From VXNE01 sp965200505 (GTDB lineage Bacteria; Pseudomonadota; Gammaproteobacteria; Pseudomonadales; Azotimanducaceae): a DNA stretch of 64,000 nucleotides. Made by a program: the position numbers and the translations under genes. Position 1 is the first letter of the stretch, and every line of letters starts with the position of its first letter. This document shows positions 17,193 to 25,823 of the stretch, in pieces. The notes beneath the pieces were generated by a model. It was not told the origin of the DNA. It worked only from the letters and a program-made list of their open reading frames with translations, and ran no database searches. Where the stretch lies: the NCBI GenBank assembly GCA_965200505.1, contig OZ241343.1:1736001-1800000 (forward strand), written 5' to 3'.

Positions 17193-18464
17193 TCAAACCG
17201 CGGCCAGCGCTTGGTCCAAGTCCTCCACGATGTCGTCGATGTGCTCGATGCCGATGGAGAGCCGGATCATCTCCGGCGTCACGCCGACGCTGGCCTGTTC
17301 GGTCTCGGTGAGCTGCCGGTGCGTGGTGGAGGCCGGATGGCAAGCCAACGATTTGGCGTCGCCGATGTTCACCAGCCGCTTGAAGAGCTTGAGCGCGTCA
17401 TAGAACTTCACGCCCGCCTCAAAGCCACCCTGCACCCCAAACGTGAGGATGCCGGCGGCGCGGCCGCCCATGTAGCGTTGCGCGAGATCGTGATAGCGGT
17501 CGCCCGGCAGGCCGGCGTAGCTCACCCATTCCACCTTGGGGTGATCCTTGAGGTGTTGCGCGGCCGCCAAGGCGTTGTCGCAGTGGCGCTCCATGCGCAG
17601 ATTGAGCGTCTCGATGCCCTGCATCACGAGGAAGGCATTGAACGGCGAAATGGCGGAGCCGGTGTTGCGCAACGGCACCGTGCGGGCGCGGCCGATGTAC
17701 GCCGCGGGGCCTAGCGCCTCGGCGTAAACCACGCCGTGGTAGCTCGGTTCCGGCGTGGTGAACATCGGGTAGCGCTCGCCATGTTCCGCCCAAGGGAACT
17801 TGCCGGAATCCACCAAGATGCCGCCCAGGGAGTTGCCGTGGCCGCCCATGTACTTCGTCATGGAATGAACCACGATGTCGAAGCCGTGGTCGATGGGCTT
17901 CAGGAGCGCCGGCGTGGCCACGGTGTTGTCCACGATGGTGGCGACGCCGCGGGCGCGGGCCATGTCCGCCACCGCCGCGATGTCGACGATGTTGCCGGCG
18001 GGGTTGCCGATGCTCTCGCAGAACACCGCCTTGGTGTTGGCGTCGATGAGTTTGTCCAAGTCCTCCGCGGCGTCCCCTTCCGCGAAACGCGCCTCGATGC
18101 CCAGCTTCGGCAACATGTGCGCGAACAGCGTGTAAGTGCCGCCGTAAAGCTGCGGGACGGTGACGAAGTTGTCCCCCGCCTCCGCCAAGTTGAGCAGGGA
18201 GTAGTTCACCGCGGCGCTGCCGGAGGAGAGCGCCAAGGCGCCGACGCCGCGCTCCAGCTCGGTGACGCGCTGCTCCAGCACCGCTTGGGTGGGATTCATG
18301 ATGCGGGTGTAGATGTTGCCGGGCACGGCCAAGTTGAACAGGTCGGCGCCGTGTTGGGCATCGTCGAACTCGTAGGCGACGGTCTGGTAGATGGGCACGG
18401 CGACGGCATGGGTGGTGGGGTCCGTCTCGTAGCCGCTGTGGATGGCGATGGTTTCGTCTCTCAT
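17193..18464 (-). CDS. metY: O-acetylhomoserine sulfhydrylase (aminocarboxypropyltransferase)
   Basis: This 423-aa PLP enzyme makes homocysteine from O-acetylhomoserine and sulfide. It starts ETIAIHSGYETDPTTHAVAVP, has YTRIMNPTQAVLEQRV, SSGSAAVNYS and the Schiff-base lysine K204 in HSMTKYMGGHG. Length fits MetY rather than the shorter MetB/MetZ. ATG 18464 is preceded by GGAGAG; a 21-residue upstream extension has no family match. Its upstream region is shared with the divergent msrA gene, giving two sulfur-amino-acid genes back to back. Confidence 0.95.
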   Translation of the reverse strand: MRDETIAIHSGYETDPTTHAVAVPIYQTVAYEFDDAQHGADLFNLAVPGNIYTRIMNPTQAVLEQRVTELERGVGALALSSGSAAVNYSLLNLAEAGDNFVTVPQLYGGTYTLFAHMLPKLGIEARFAEGDAAEDLDKLIDANTKAVFCESIGNPAGNIVDIAAVADMARARGVATIVDNTVATPALLKPIDHGFDIVVHSMTKYMGGHGNSLGGILVDSGKFPWAEHGERYPMFTTPEPSYHGVVYAEALGPAAYIGRARTVPLRNTGSAISPFNAFLVMQGIETLNLRMERHCDNALAAAQHLKDHPKVEWVSYAGLPGDRYHDLAQRYMGGRAAGILTFGVQGGFEAGVKFYDALKLFKRLVNIGDAKSLACHPASTTHRQLTETEQASVGVTPEMIRLSIGIEHIDDIVEDLDQALAAV

Positions 18465-18560
18465 GCCTGAGTGCTCTCCAAGGCTCAAGGGCAAAACGCA
18501 AGGATAGCGCGGCGCTGCCGGGTTCAAGGCGTGGCCGGCGATGAAATGTGGGCATATGGA

Positions 18561-18566
18561 TATAAT
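18561..18566 (+). promoter_or_regulatory. Putative -10 box of msrA
   Basis: A perfect TATAAT lies 39 bases before the msrA start in the metY-msrA divergent region. The -35 side is poor (GCGATG at 17 bases). Confidence 0.4.
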
Positions 18567-18604
18567 GGCGAACGTCGCCGCGAGGTGCCGAAAGTTCGCG
18601 CTCC

Positions 18605-19264
18605 ATGCGGAAGATCATCGCTTTGCTCGCCATCGCCGTCGCGCTGCCGGGGGTGGCCGAGGACGCCGTGGCCATCTTCGCCGGCGGTTGCTTCTGGTGC
18701 ATGGAACCGCCTTACGACAAGCTGGACGGCGTTGCCGAGACGGTCTCCGGCTACACCGGCGGCCACGTTGAAGCGCCAACCTATGAGCAGGTGACGGCCG
18801 GCGGCACCGGCCATCTGGAGGCGGTGCGCGTCACTTACGACCCCGAGCGCGTTTCGTTCGTGGAGCTCGCGGATGTGTTCTGGCGCAACATCGACCCGTT
18901 CGACGATGGCGGCCAGTTCTGCGACCGCGGTTCGAGCTATCGCGCCGCCATCTTCCACGCCGGCGAAGCCGAACGGGCAGTGGCCGAGGCCGGCAAGGCG
19001 GACATCGAGGCGCGGTTCGAGCGCCGCGTGGCGACCCGCATCTTGCCCGCGGCGGCGTTCTACCCGGCCGAGTCCTACCATCAGGACTACTACCAGAACA
19101 ATCCGTTGCGCTACCGCTACTACCGCTTCTCATGTCGGCGGGACGCTCGCTTGGACGCGGTTTGGGGGGCGGACCGGGAACGGGCGCCCCGCTTGGCGGA
19201 AGCGGCGGATGCCGCCGATGACCCGGTTGCGCCGCCACCGCCAACCGCACCACCGGCCGGCTGA
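18605..19264 (+). CDS. msrA: Peptide-methionine (S)-S-oxide reductase, exported
   Basis: This 219-aa enzyme reduces methionine-S-sulfoxide in proteins. The catalytic motif GCFWC places the nucleophile at C29, and GYTGGHVEAPTYEQV and SYHQDYYQNNP, all MsrA signatures, are intact. The first 19 residues (MRKIIALLAIAVALPGVAE) form a signal peptide, so this is a periplasmic MsrA. The C-terminal 35 residues are an acidic, proline-rich tail not normally found in the family. Sec is not used: the catalytic codon is a normal TGC. Confidence 0.94.
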   Translation: MRKIIALLAIAVALPGVAEDAVAIFAGGCFWCMEPPYDKLDGVAETVSGYTGGHVEAPTYEQVTAGGTGHLEAVRVTYDPERVSFVELADVFWRNIDPFDDGGQFCDRGSSYRAAIFHAGEAERAVAEAGKADIEARFERRVATRILPAAAFYPAESYHQDYYQNNPLRYRYYRFSCRRDARLDAVWGADRERAPRLAEAADAADDPVAPPPPTAPPAG

Positions 19265-19356
19265 TGCGCTGGATGCGCCGCCGGGCCTGACGCGCATGGC
19301 CTTCTCGATGCTGTGGCCCGCGCCGGCCGCCGGTGCCTTGGCGTGAAGCGCGCGAC

Positions 19357-20883
19357 ATGACGACGCCGGCCGGGGCCATTGCCTGTGGCCATGCCGTGAC
19401 GGCCGCCGCGGCCCGCGAGGCGCTGCAGGCCGGCGGCAACGCCTTCGACGCCGTGACCGCCGCACACGCCGCGGCCTGTGTGGCGGAACCGGTGCTCGCC
19501 TCATTGGGCGGCGGCGGTTTCCTGCTCGCCCACCCGGCGAACGGCGACCCGCTGATCTATGACTTCTTCGTGCAGACGCCCATCGAACGTGGCGAACGCG
19601 GCGCGTTGGAGTTCTACCCAGTGGAGGTGGACTTCGGCGGCGTGTCCCAAGAGTTCCACATCGGCATCGGCGCCACGGCGACGCCGGGCGCGGTGCGCGG
19701 CCTCTTCGAGATCCACCAAGACCTGTGCCGCCTGCCGCTGCCGCGGTTGCTGCGGCCGGCCATCGCCGCGGCGCGGGAAGGCGTGGCCATCACCCCGCTG
19801 CAACGCTACATGATGCATGTGATCGCACCCATCTACACTGCCACCGCCGAGGCGAAGCACGTCTATGCCGGCGGCGGTGACGCCATGCCGGAAGCGGGTG
19901 ACGTGCTGCGCCAGCCGGCGCTGGCGGACACCTTCGAGGCGCTCTTGGCTGAAGGCCCGGCGCTCTTCCACCGCGGTGAGTTGGCCAAGGGCATCGTGGC
20001 GGCGTGCGAAGAACACGGCGGCCAACTGAGCGCCGCGGATTTGGCCGGGTACCGCGTGGAACGCCGGCGCCCGTTGGCCATTCGGTATCGAGACGCCGCG
20101 GTGTACACCAATCCGCCGCCATCGACGGGGGGCGCGTTGATCGCGTTCGCGTTGCGCGACATGGAAGTGGCCGGCCCGCCGGGCGACGAGGCCACCCGCA
20201 TGGTGCGCATCGCGCGGGCGATGCAGGCCGCCAACGTGGCACGGGGGCAGATGGCGCCTAGGGAACTCCTGAATGTGGGGCTGACGGACGGCCAAACCGC
20301 CGCGGACGGCGAAACGTTGCGATTCAGCCGCGGCACCACCCACATCAGCGTCATCGATGGCGAGGGCAACTTGGCCGCCATGACACTTTCCAACGGCGAA
20401 GGCTGCGGGCGCTTGGTGCCGGACACCGGCGTGATGCTGAACAACATGCTCGGCGAGGCGGATTTGAGCCCGGACGGCTGGCATCGCTGGCGGCCGGACA
20501 CCCGCGTCGCCTCCATGATGGCGCCCACGCTCTTGGCCATTGGCGAGCGCCGTTTCGCCTTGGGTTCCGGCGGTTCCAACCGCATCCGCTCCGCCATCCT
20601 GCAAACCATTGAACGGCTCACCGACGGGATGGCAGTGCAGGACGCGGTGGACGCCCCGCGCATTCATGTGGAGGGCGACCTGCTCAGCATCGAGGGCGGT
20701 GTGTCGCCATTGTCGGACGAAGCGCTCGCCGCCGCCTTCCCGAACGTGGAGCGCTGGCCAGACAAGAACCTCTTCTTCGGGGGTGTCCATGTGGCAGGGG
20801 TTCGGCAAGACGCAACCGGGAAACGCGAGTTCGTCGCCGTCGGGGATGCGCGGCGGGGTGGCGAGGGGGTTGTGCTGGCCTAA
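19357..20883 (+). CDS. ggt: Gamma-glutamyltranspeptidase family hydrolase
   Basis: This 508-aa Ntn-hydrolase has the GGT opening GAIACGHAVTAAAAREAL, QAGGNAFDAVTAA and LASLGGGGFLL. The autoprocessing site is at T327 in RGTTHISVIDGEGN, splitting a large and a small subunit, and FALGSGGSNRIRSAI corresponds to the oxyanion Gly-Gly. No signal peptide is visible, so a cytoplasmic enzyme acting on glutathione-like or other gamma-glutamyl compounds is inferred. ATG 19357 begins just before the family N-terminus; eight residues upstream are optional. It follows msrA by 92 bases. Confidence 0.9.
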   Translation: MTTPAGAIACGHAVTAAAAREALQAGGNAFDAVTAAHAAACVAEPVLASLGGGGFLLAHPANGDPLIYDFFVQTPIERGERGALEFYPVEVDFGGVSQEFHIGIGATATPGAVRGLFEIHQDLCRLPLPRLLRPAIAAAREGVAITPLQRYMMHVIAPIYTATAEAKHVYAGGGDAMPEAGDVLRQPALADTFEALLAEGPALFHRGELAKGIVAACEEHGGQLSAADLAGYRVERRRPLAIRYRDAAVYTNPPPSTGGALIAFALRDMEVAGPPGDEATRMVRIARAMQAANVARGQMAPRELLNVGLTDGQTAADGETLRFSRGTTHISVIDGEGNLAAMTLSNGEGCGRLVPDTGVMLNNMLGEADLSPDGWHRWRPDTRVASMMAPTLLAIGERRFALGSGGSNRIRSAILQTIERLTDGMAVQDAVDAPRIHVEGDLLSIEGGVSPLSDEALAAAFPNVERWPDKNLFFGGVHVAGVRQDATGKREFVAVGDARRGGEGVVLA

Positions 20884-20913
20884 TCCGGCGTGAAGGCGCA
20901 CACGCGCACCGCC

Positions 20914-20942
20914 TTCGCAGCGCGGCTGTTTGCGCTTAGACT
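20914..20942 (+). promoter_or_regulatory. Putative sigma-70 promoter of the PhyH-PhyH-pcm operon
   Basis: TTCGCA (20914-20919) and TAGACT (20937-20942) are 17 bases apart. A strong ribosome site GAGGAGGAAAGGA follows just before the ATG at 21019. Confidence 0.38.
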
Positions 20943-21018
20943 GTCCCGCGACACTGGGCCACAGGGTGGCGACGGCACCACCCCGCTCACTACGCATTGT
21001 GCTTGAGGAGGAAAGGAC

Positions 21019-21981
21019 ATGACTGATGGAAACGGTGCCGGCGACACCAAACTCGCCAGCGCATGGGAAGAGATCCAACACTTGGGCCTTGAACCCTACG
21101 TGGCGGACTTGGACGCGCATGGCTACACGGCGATTCCGCCGGAGATCGCCTGCCCCGACGGCTTGGCGGAGCGCATGCTGGAAACGGTGCTGGATGTGGG
21201 CGAACGGCGCAATGGTGTGCGGCCGGACCTGGAAGGCGGCACGACCCATGCCGGCTGGAAGGGCCCCTTCGCGTCGTATTTCGGCGAAGACGGCGATTCG
21301 CCCACCGGCGACTACATGCAGTCTCTCCTGTTCGAGGATCGGGTGTTCGAGGAAGCCTTGATGAACCCGGTGCTGCTCGCCATGGCGACGTACCTCTGCG
21401 GCTACGGCGTGGTGCTTTCCAGCATGGGCTGCATCATGAAGGGCCCCAACGTCAGCCCGTTCACTCTACATTCCGACACGGAGTTGCCGGCGCCGCTGCC
21501 GCCGCAGGCGCTCGTCTGCAACCTCACCTACGTTCTGACGGACTTCAACCGCGAGAACGGCTCCACGGCGTTCGTGCCGGGCAGCCACAAGTGGTGCCGC
21601 AACCCGGTCGGCCCGGAAGCCATAGTTGGGGAAGGCGGCAACCCCGACGCGGTGCCGGTGGAGTGCCCGGCCGGTTCGCTGCTGGTGTGGCATGGCAACA
21701 CTTGGCACGGCGCCTTCAACCGCACCGCCCCCGGCTTGCGGGTGAGCGTGGTGGTGTACATGGCGCGCCCGTTCATCCGCACCCAGGAAGGGCTGGTCGG
21801 GAAAATCCCGCAGGAGACGCTGGATCGGAACCCGCCCCGCTTCGCCATCCTCACGCAGCAGGGCATCATGTACGGCTTCGAGAGCCAGGAAGACTCCATC
21901 GCCCGCGTCGAACGCGCGGCGAAGTACATCGCCGCCTATTCGAAGTCATCCGGGCTGCAGGAGCTGGGGCTCTATAGCTGA
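21019..21981 (+). CDS. Phytanoyl-CoA dioxygenase (PhyH) family protein, tandem copy 1
   Basis: This 320-aa protein is predicted to be a non-haem Fe(II)/2-oxoglutarate oxygenase. The iron triad is H151-x-D153 (FTLHSDTELP) and H230 (GNTWHGAF), with R241 (PGLRVSV) positioned to bind 2-oxoglutarate. GSTAFVPGSHKWCR is the family turn before the second His. The N-terminal HLGLEPYVADLDAHGYTAIP is shared with all PhyH proteins in this window. The substrate is unknown; bacterial members hydroxylate varied small molecules. The next gene, 24 bases on, is a recent duplicate. Confidence 0.85.
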   Translation: MTDGNGAGDTKLASAWEEIQHLGLEPYVADLDAHGYTAIPPEIACPDGLAERMLETVLDVGERRNGVRPDLEGGTTHAGWKGPFASYFGEDGDSPTGDYMQSLLFEDRVFEEALMNPVLLAMATYLCGYGVVLSSMGCIMKGPNVSPFTLHSDTELPAPLPPQALVCNLTYVLTDFNRENGSTAFVPGSHKWCRNPVGPEAIVGEGGNPDAVPVECPAGSLLVWHGNTWHGAFNRTAPGLRVSVVVYMARPFIRTQEGLVGKIPQETLDRNPPRFAILTQQGIMYGFESQEDSIARVERAAKYIAAYSKSSGLQELGLYS

Positions 21982-22005
21982 GGCAGTTTTGGAGGGACAC
22001 CGAGG

Positions 22006-22974
22006 ATGACCGACGAAAACGGTGCCGGCGACACCCAACTCGCCCGCGCATGGGAAGAGATCCAACACTTGGGCCTTGAAGCCTACGTGGCGGACTTGGA
22101 CGCGCATGGCTACACGGCGATTCCGCCGGAGATCGCCTGCCCCGACGGCTTGGCGGAGCGCATGCTGGAAGCGGCGCTGGATGTGGGCGAACGGCGCAAT
22201 GGCGTGCGGCCAGACTTGGAAGGCGGCACCACCCACGCGGGCTGGAAGGGCCGTTTCGCCTCTTTCTCCGGTGACGATGGGGATTCCCCCATCGGCGACC
22301 TCATGCAGTCTCTCCTGTTCGAGGATCGGGTGTTCGAGGAAGCCTTGATGAACCCGGTGCTGCTCGCCATGGCGACGTATCTCTGCGGCTACAGCGTGGT
22401 GCTTTCGAGCATGGGCTGCTTTATGAAGGGCCCCAACGTCAGCACATTCACCCTGCACTCCGACACGCCATTGCCGGCGCCGCTGCCGCCGCAGGCGCTC
22501 GTCTGCAACCTCACCTACGTTCTGACGGACTTCAACCGCGAGAACGGCTCCACGGCGTTCGTGCCGGGCAGCCACAAGTGGTGCCGCAATCCCATCGGCA
22601 CCGAAGCCGTGGTGGGCGAAGGCGGCAACCCCGACGCGGTGCCGGTGGAGTGCCCGGCCGGTTCGCTGCTGGTGTGGCATGGCAACACTTGGCATGGCGC
22701 CTTCAACCGCACCGCGCCCGGCTTGCGCGTGAGTGTGCCCGTGTACATGGCGCGCCCGTACATCCGCACCCAGGAAGGGCTGGTCGGGAAAGTCCCGCAG
22801 GAGATGCTGGATCGGAACCCGCCCCGCTTCGCCATCCTCACCCAGCAAGGCATCATGTACGGCTACGAGAGCCAGGAAGACTCCATCGCCCGCGCCGCTC
22901 GTGCCGCGAAGTACATCGCCGCCTACTCAAAGTCATCCGGCGGCGGGCTGCCGGAGCAGGGGCTCTATAGCTGA
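22006..22974 (+). CDS. Phytanoyl-CoA dioxygenase (PhyH) family protein, tandem copy 2
   Basis: This 322-aa protein is a near copy of the previous gene, identical over long DNA blocks (for example the first 100 bases and the stretch around the Fe site) and diverged in others. The Fe(II) residues HSD (FTLHSDTPLP) and NTWHGAF and the 2-oxoglutarate Arg (PGLRVSV) are intact. Differences cluster around residues 53-95 (EAALDV, GRFASFSGDDGDSPIGDLMQ) and a two-Gly insertion near the C-terminus, which suggests specificity change or patchy gene conversion. It is followed after 7 bases by pcm, so the three genes share a transcript. Confidence 0.85.
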   Translation: MTDENGAGDTQLARAWEEIQHLGLEAYVADLDAHGYTAIPPEIACPDGLAERMLEAALDVGERRNGVRPDLEGGTTHAGWKGRFASFSGDDGDSPIGDLMQSLLFEDRVFEEALMNPVLLAMATYLCGYSVVLSSMGCFMKGPNVSTFTLHSDTPLPAPLPPQALVCNLTYVLTDFNRENGSTAFVPGSHKWCRNPIGTEAVVGEGGNPDAVPVECPAGSLLVWHGNTWHGAFNRTAPGLRVSVPVYMARPYIRTQEGLVGKVPQEMLDRNPPRFAILTQQGIMYGYESQEDSIARAARAAKYIAAYSKSSGGGLPEQGLYS

Positions 22975-22981
22975 GGCGACG

Positions 22982-23689
22982 ATGCCGCGCGCCGGGTGGG
23001 CCGTCTTGGCGCTGGTGCTCGCAGCGCCGGCGACGGGGCAGTTGACCATGCAGGGGATGCTGGACGCCATCCGCGACGACACGCGCCGCACGGCGAGCTA
23101 CACCGGCGTCGCGGCCATTGACGAGCGGGTGATGGCGGCCATGGCCGCCGTGCCCCGCGCCGAGTTCGTGCCTTCGCGCTCCCGCACCGCGGCGTATGTG
23201 AACCGGCCGCAGCCCATCGGCCACGGCCAGACCATCTCGCAGCCGTTCATCGTGGCATTGATGACCCACTTGATGAATGTTGAAGCGGACGACCGGGTGT
23301 TGGAGATCGGCACCGGCTCCGGCTATCAGGCGGCGGTGTTGGCGGAACTGGTCGATACGGTACATACCATCGAGATCATCCCCGAGCTCGCGGAAAGCGC
23401 CACGCAGCGCCTGCGCGACTTAGGCTACGAGAACGTGCAGGTGTACACGGGGGATGGCTGGTACGGCTGGCCGGAGGCGGCGCCGTTCGACGCCATCATG
23501 GTGACGGCGGTGGGCGAGGACGTGCCGGACAACTTGGTGCAACAGCTAAAGCCGGGCGGGCGCTTGGTGCTGCCCGTGGGCGGGGACTGGGATCAAGTGC
23601 TCGCCGTGGTCTCGAAGGACGCAGACGGCAAGATCGCCATGCGCGAAGTGCTGCCGGTGCGCTTCGTGCCGCTGACCGGAGACCATTAG
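22982..23689 (+). CDS. pcm: Protein-L-isoaspartate O-methyltransferase, exported
   Basis: This 235-aa enzyme methylates isoaspartyl residues in damaged proteins with SAM. The SAM motif VLEIGTGSGYQAAVLAEL, the PIMT-specific RAEFVPSRSR, PQPIGHGQTISQPFIVALMT and the closing LKPGGRLVLPVG are conserved. The first 20 residues (RAGWAVLALVLAAPATGQ) form a signal peptide, so a periplasmic location is predicted, like the exported MsrA nearby. ATG 22982 begins right after the PhyH stop; the same frame extends upstream through that gene but is not coding there. Confidence 0.9.
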   Translation: MPRAGWAVLALVLAAPATGQLTMQGMLDAIRDDTRRTASYTGVAAIDERVMAAMAAVPRAEFVPSRSRTAAYVNRPQPIGHGQTISQPFIVALMTHLMNVEADDRVLEIGTGSGYQAAVLAELVDTVHTIEIIPELAESATQRLRDLGYENVQVYTGDGWYGWPEAAPFDAIMVTAVGEDVPDNLVQQLKPGGRLVLPVGGDWDQVLAVVSKDADGKIAMREVLPVRFVPLTGDH

Positions 23690-23709
23690 GCGGTCGCCCG
23701 CCACCGGCC

Positions 23710-24642
23710 TCACTCGAACTGCGAGCCGGTGAGCGGCTGCCCGCCGCGCCCGAAGTACGTCGGGCCCTCTTCGATCCAAGGCTGGTGGCAGGTGAGCCCC
23801 ATGAGCGTGGCGAACCGCGCCGGGTTGCGCGCGAGCATCTCCGGCGTGGTGGTGGCCCAGTAAAGCTCTTGCGGCTGGATGTGGTCTCGCACGTGAGGCA
23901 GCACCAACGTTACGCGCTTGCCCGAAGCGGCGCGTGGCACCGCCCCGTGCCAGAGGCTGCCATGCCAGACGATCACCGAGCCGCGTGGCAATTCCAGCAC
24001 TTCCACTTCGTCGTGGTCGTGCGCCATGACCAGCTCGGGCGGCACCGGCCGGGCGAAGCGGTGGCTGCCCGGCCACACGCACACGGCACCGTTCTCGCGG
24101 GTGTAGTCCGTCGTCACCCAAGTGACGTTGCAGTACTGCGCCAAGCGCGGCCACGGTGCCGGCAGCTTGTTGCTGTGGTCCGCATGCAGCGCCAAGGCGG
24201 CCGCGGAGCTATCTTTGACGAGGCCCGTGGACTGGCTCAGCTTGGCACGGTGGCCCAAGAGGTAAGTCACCAGCGCGAGGGGTGCCGGCGCCATCACCGC
24301 CTGCTCGAAGATGGGGTCTCGCGGGAGCAGGTGGAAGAGCGTTTTGCCGAGGCCGGTGGCGGCCCCCAAGTCCGCCGAGGTGTCCGTCTCGGCCAAGCGC
24401 AGGATGGTTTCGCGCAGACGGTCGAAGAAGGCGAGCGGCTGCGCCATGCCCGGTTCGAGCACGGCATACCCCTTCGTCTCCAAATCCGCGATGTGCGCCT
24501 TCAGCCCCAGGCGCTCGATCTCGGCCTGCAGGCAACGGCTCGCGGCCTCACCCACCGGCAGCGGGTCCTCATCCAGCTTCGTCGCCGCCAATTCCCTGAG
24601 ATCGTTAAGCTCTGCTGCCAGTTGTGTCGCGTCAATGGCCAT
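23710..24642 (-). CDS. Phytanoyl-CoA dioxygenase (PhyH) family protein, third member
   Basis: This 310-aa PhyH-like oxygenase is divergent from the tandem pair. The iron site is LALHADHSNKLP (HxD) and SLWHGAVPRAASGKRVTLVL (distal His and Arg). N-terminal ERLGLKAHIADLETKGYAVLEPG matches the shared PhyH opening. NGAVCVWPGSHRFARPVPPE is the equivalent of the GSH turn. It runs opposite to and converges with pcm. ATG 24642 has GAGGAGGG upstream. The substrate is unknown. Confidence 0.83.
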   Translation of the reverse strand: MAIDATQLAAELNDLRELAATKLDEDPLPVGEAASRCLQAEIERLGLKAHIADLETKGYAVLEPGMAQPLAFFDRLRETILRLAETDTSADLGAATGLGKTLFHLLPRDPIFEQAVMAPAPLALVTYLLGHRAKLSQSTGLVKDSSAAALALHADHSNKLPAPWPRLAQYCNVTWVTTDYTRENGAVCVWPGSHRFARPVPPELVMAHDHDEVEVLELPRGSVIVWHGSLWHGAVPRAASGKRVTLVLPHVRDHIQPQELYWATTTPEMLARNPARFATLMGLTCHQPWIEEGPTYFGRGGQPLTGSQFE

Positions 24643-24746
24643 TGTGCCCTCCTCGTTCCAAGCCTACGCTACCGGCTTCTAGCCGGCTTCGCTAGGTCTC
24701 AATTCGCTGGGCTGATGGCGGCACCAGTGCTCCGCACGGCTGACGG

Positions 24747-25823
24747 TCACTGGTTCCCCTCCGTCGTCAGCAACAAGTCGTGCCACGCTTTGCGAGCGGA
24801 CTGATCCTTCCGCGCATCCAGCTCCTCACCGATCTCCCGCACCAACTGAACGCGCCAAGACTCGTCTAGGAGGATGAATAATGCTCCGACCAACGCGCCA
24901 ATGCTGGTGGTGTAAACATTCATTCCGGCGGCCCATTCGGTCGCAACGCGGTCCGCAATGTCAGCCCGGTCGGACGTGCGAATACCCGGGACAGTGAACA
25001 GCACGTTGGCAATGCCAACGTCGGCTTGTTTCGTCTTGATGCTCGTCGCGTTGACATGGCCGAGCGTGAGATCCATGTCCTTCACTTCGACCACGAGGCA
25101 AATCCGCTCGGAATCTTCCCGACGGTAGCAGAGCACATCGCCTGGAACGCCGGCGGCCGCGTCAGCCTCATTGATGCCTTGCGCTTCGACCTTCGAGAAC
25201 AGCGAGAGTGCATCCCCTACTGTGCGCATCAAGGCCGTCGTGATGGCCTGTGGTCGAAGCCCCCCGCTCGCAGTGGAAAGGAAGCCCTCAAGGATCGTCT
25301 GTAGGCGATGAAGGCTGATGCGCTGCGGGATGGCGTAGTTGAAAGTCTGAGTCGCGAGTCGGCGCACCAGTGATCTCAGGACACGTCGGAATGTCTCTTT
25401 GACCTCATCGGCACCGGCGAGACTGAGATGGTCGAATAGCGCCACAAGCGCGTTCCAGTCTGCCTGATCGCGGACGTTCGGCATGTCGAGTTCAAGGCGT
25501 TCGCGCCGTAGCGGCTTGCTGGCATACGGCTCCGCACTTGTTCCCAGGACCTGCTGGTTGGCCGCGACCCACGGGACGATGACCGCGGTTGCGAAACTGC
25601 GAGCGTCCCAAGCTCCCGCACTGCCATCAGCCAGCTGAACCGCCCGAAGATCGCGCGATCTGTCCGCAATCTTGCCAAGCAGCTGCGTCACCAGCGCGTA
25701 TCGTACCGCTACTACTTTCGAGTTCACGAGCGCGTCAATCTCTGGATCGAGCTTGGCATCGTGCGCTGCGACTGCTGCTGCCCATGCGTCATCCAGCCAC
25801 GCCCGCGCCTCGGCAGCGTTCAT
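24747..25823 (-). CDS. Type II restriction endonuclease, SacI-family-like
   Basis: This 358-aa protein is placed by its partner and by a PD-(D/E)xK core: GDVLCYRREDSERI followed by LVVEVKDMDL (D...EVK). The surrounding region (FNYAIPQRISL, TASGGLRPQAITTAL, QGINEADAAAGVPGD) resembles SacI-family restriction enzymes, a recollection of family pattern rather than a search. The start ATG shares one base with the methylase stop (TGATG, 25821-25825), so expression follows the methylase, which protects the host. Codon use is less GC-biased than the flanking asd/argG, consistent with acquisition. The exact target sequence cannot be read. Confidence 0.68.
   Translation of the reverse strand: MNAAEARAWLDDAWAAAVAAHDAKLDPEIDALVNSKVVAVRYALVTQLLGKIADRSRDLRAVQLADGSAGAWDARSFATAVIVPWVAANQQVLGTSAEPYASKPLRRERLELDMPNVRDQADWNALVALFDHLSLAGADEVKETFRRVLRSLVRRLATQTFNYAIPQRISLHRLQTILEGFLSTASGGLRPQAITTALMRTVGDALSLFSKVEAQGINEADAAAGVPGDVLCYRREDSERICLVVEVKDMDLTLGHVNATSIKTKQADVGIANVLFTVPGIRTSDRADIADRVATEWAAGMNVYTTSIGALVGALFILLDESWRVQLVREIGEELDARKDQSARKAWHDLLLTTEGNQ

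Noticed and set aside
24669..24683. CCGGCT/AGCCGG hairpin as a terminator after the restriction gene
   Set aside because: Three-base loop and no T-run on either strand.
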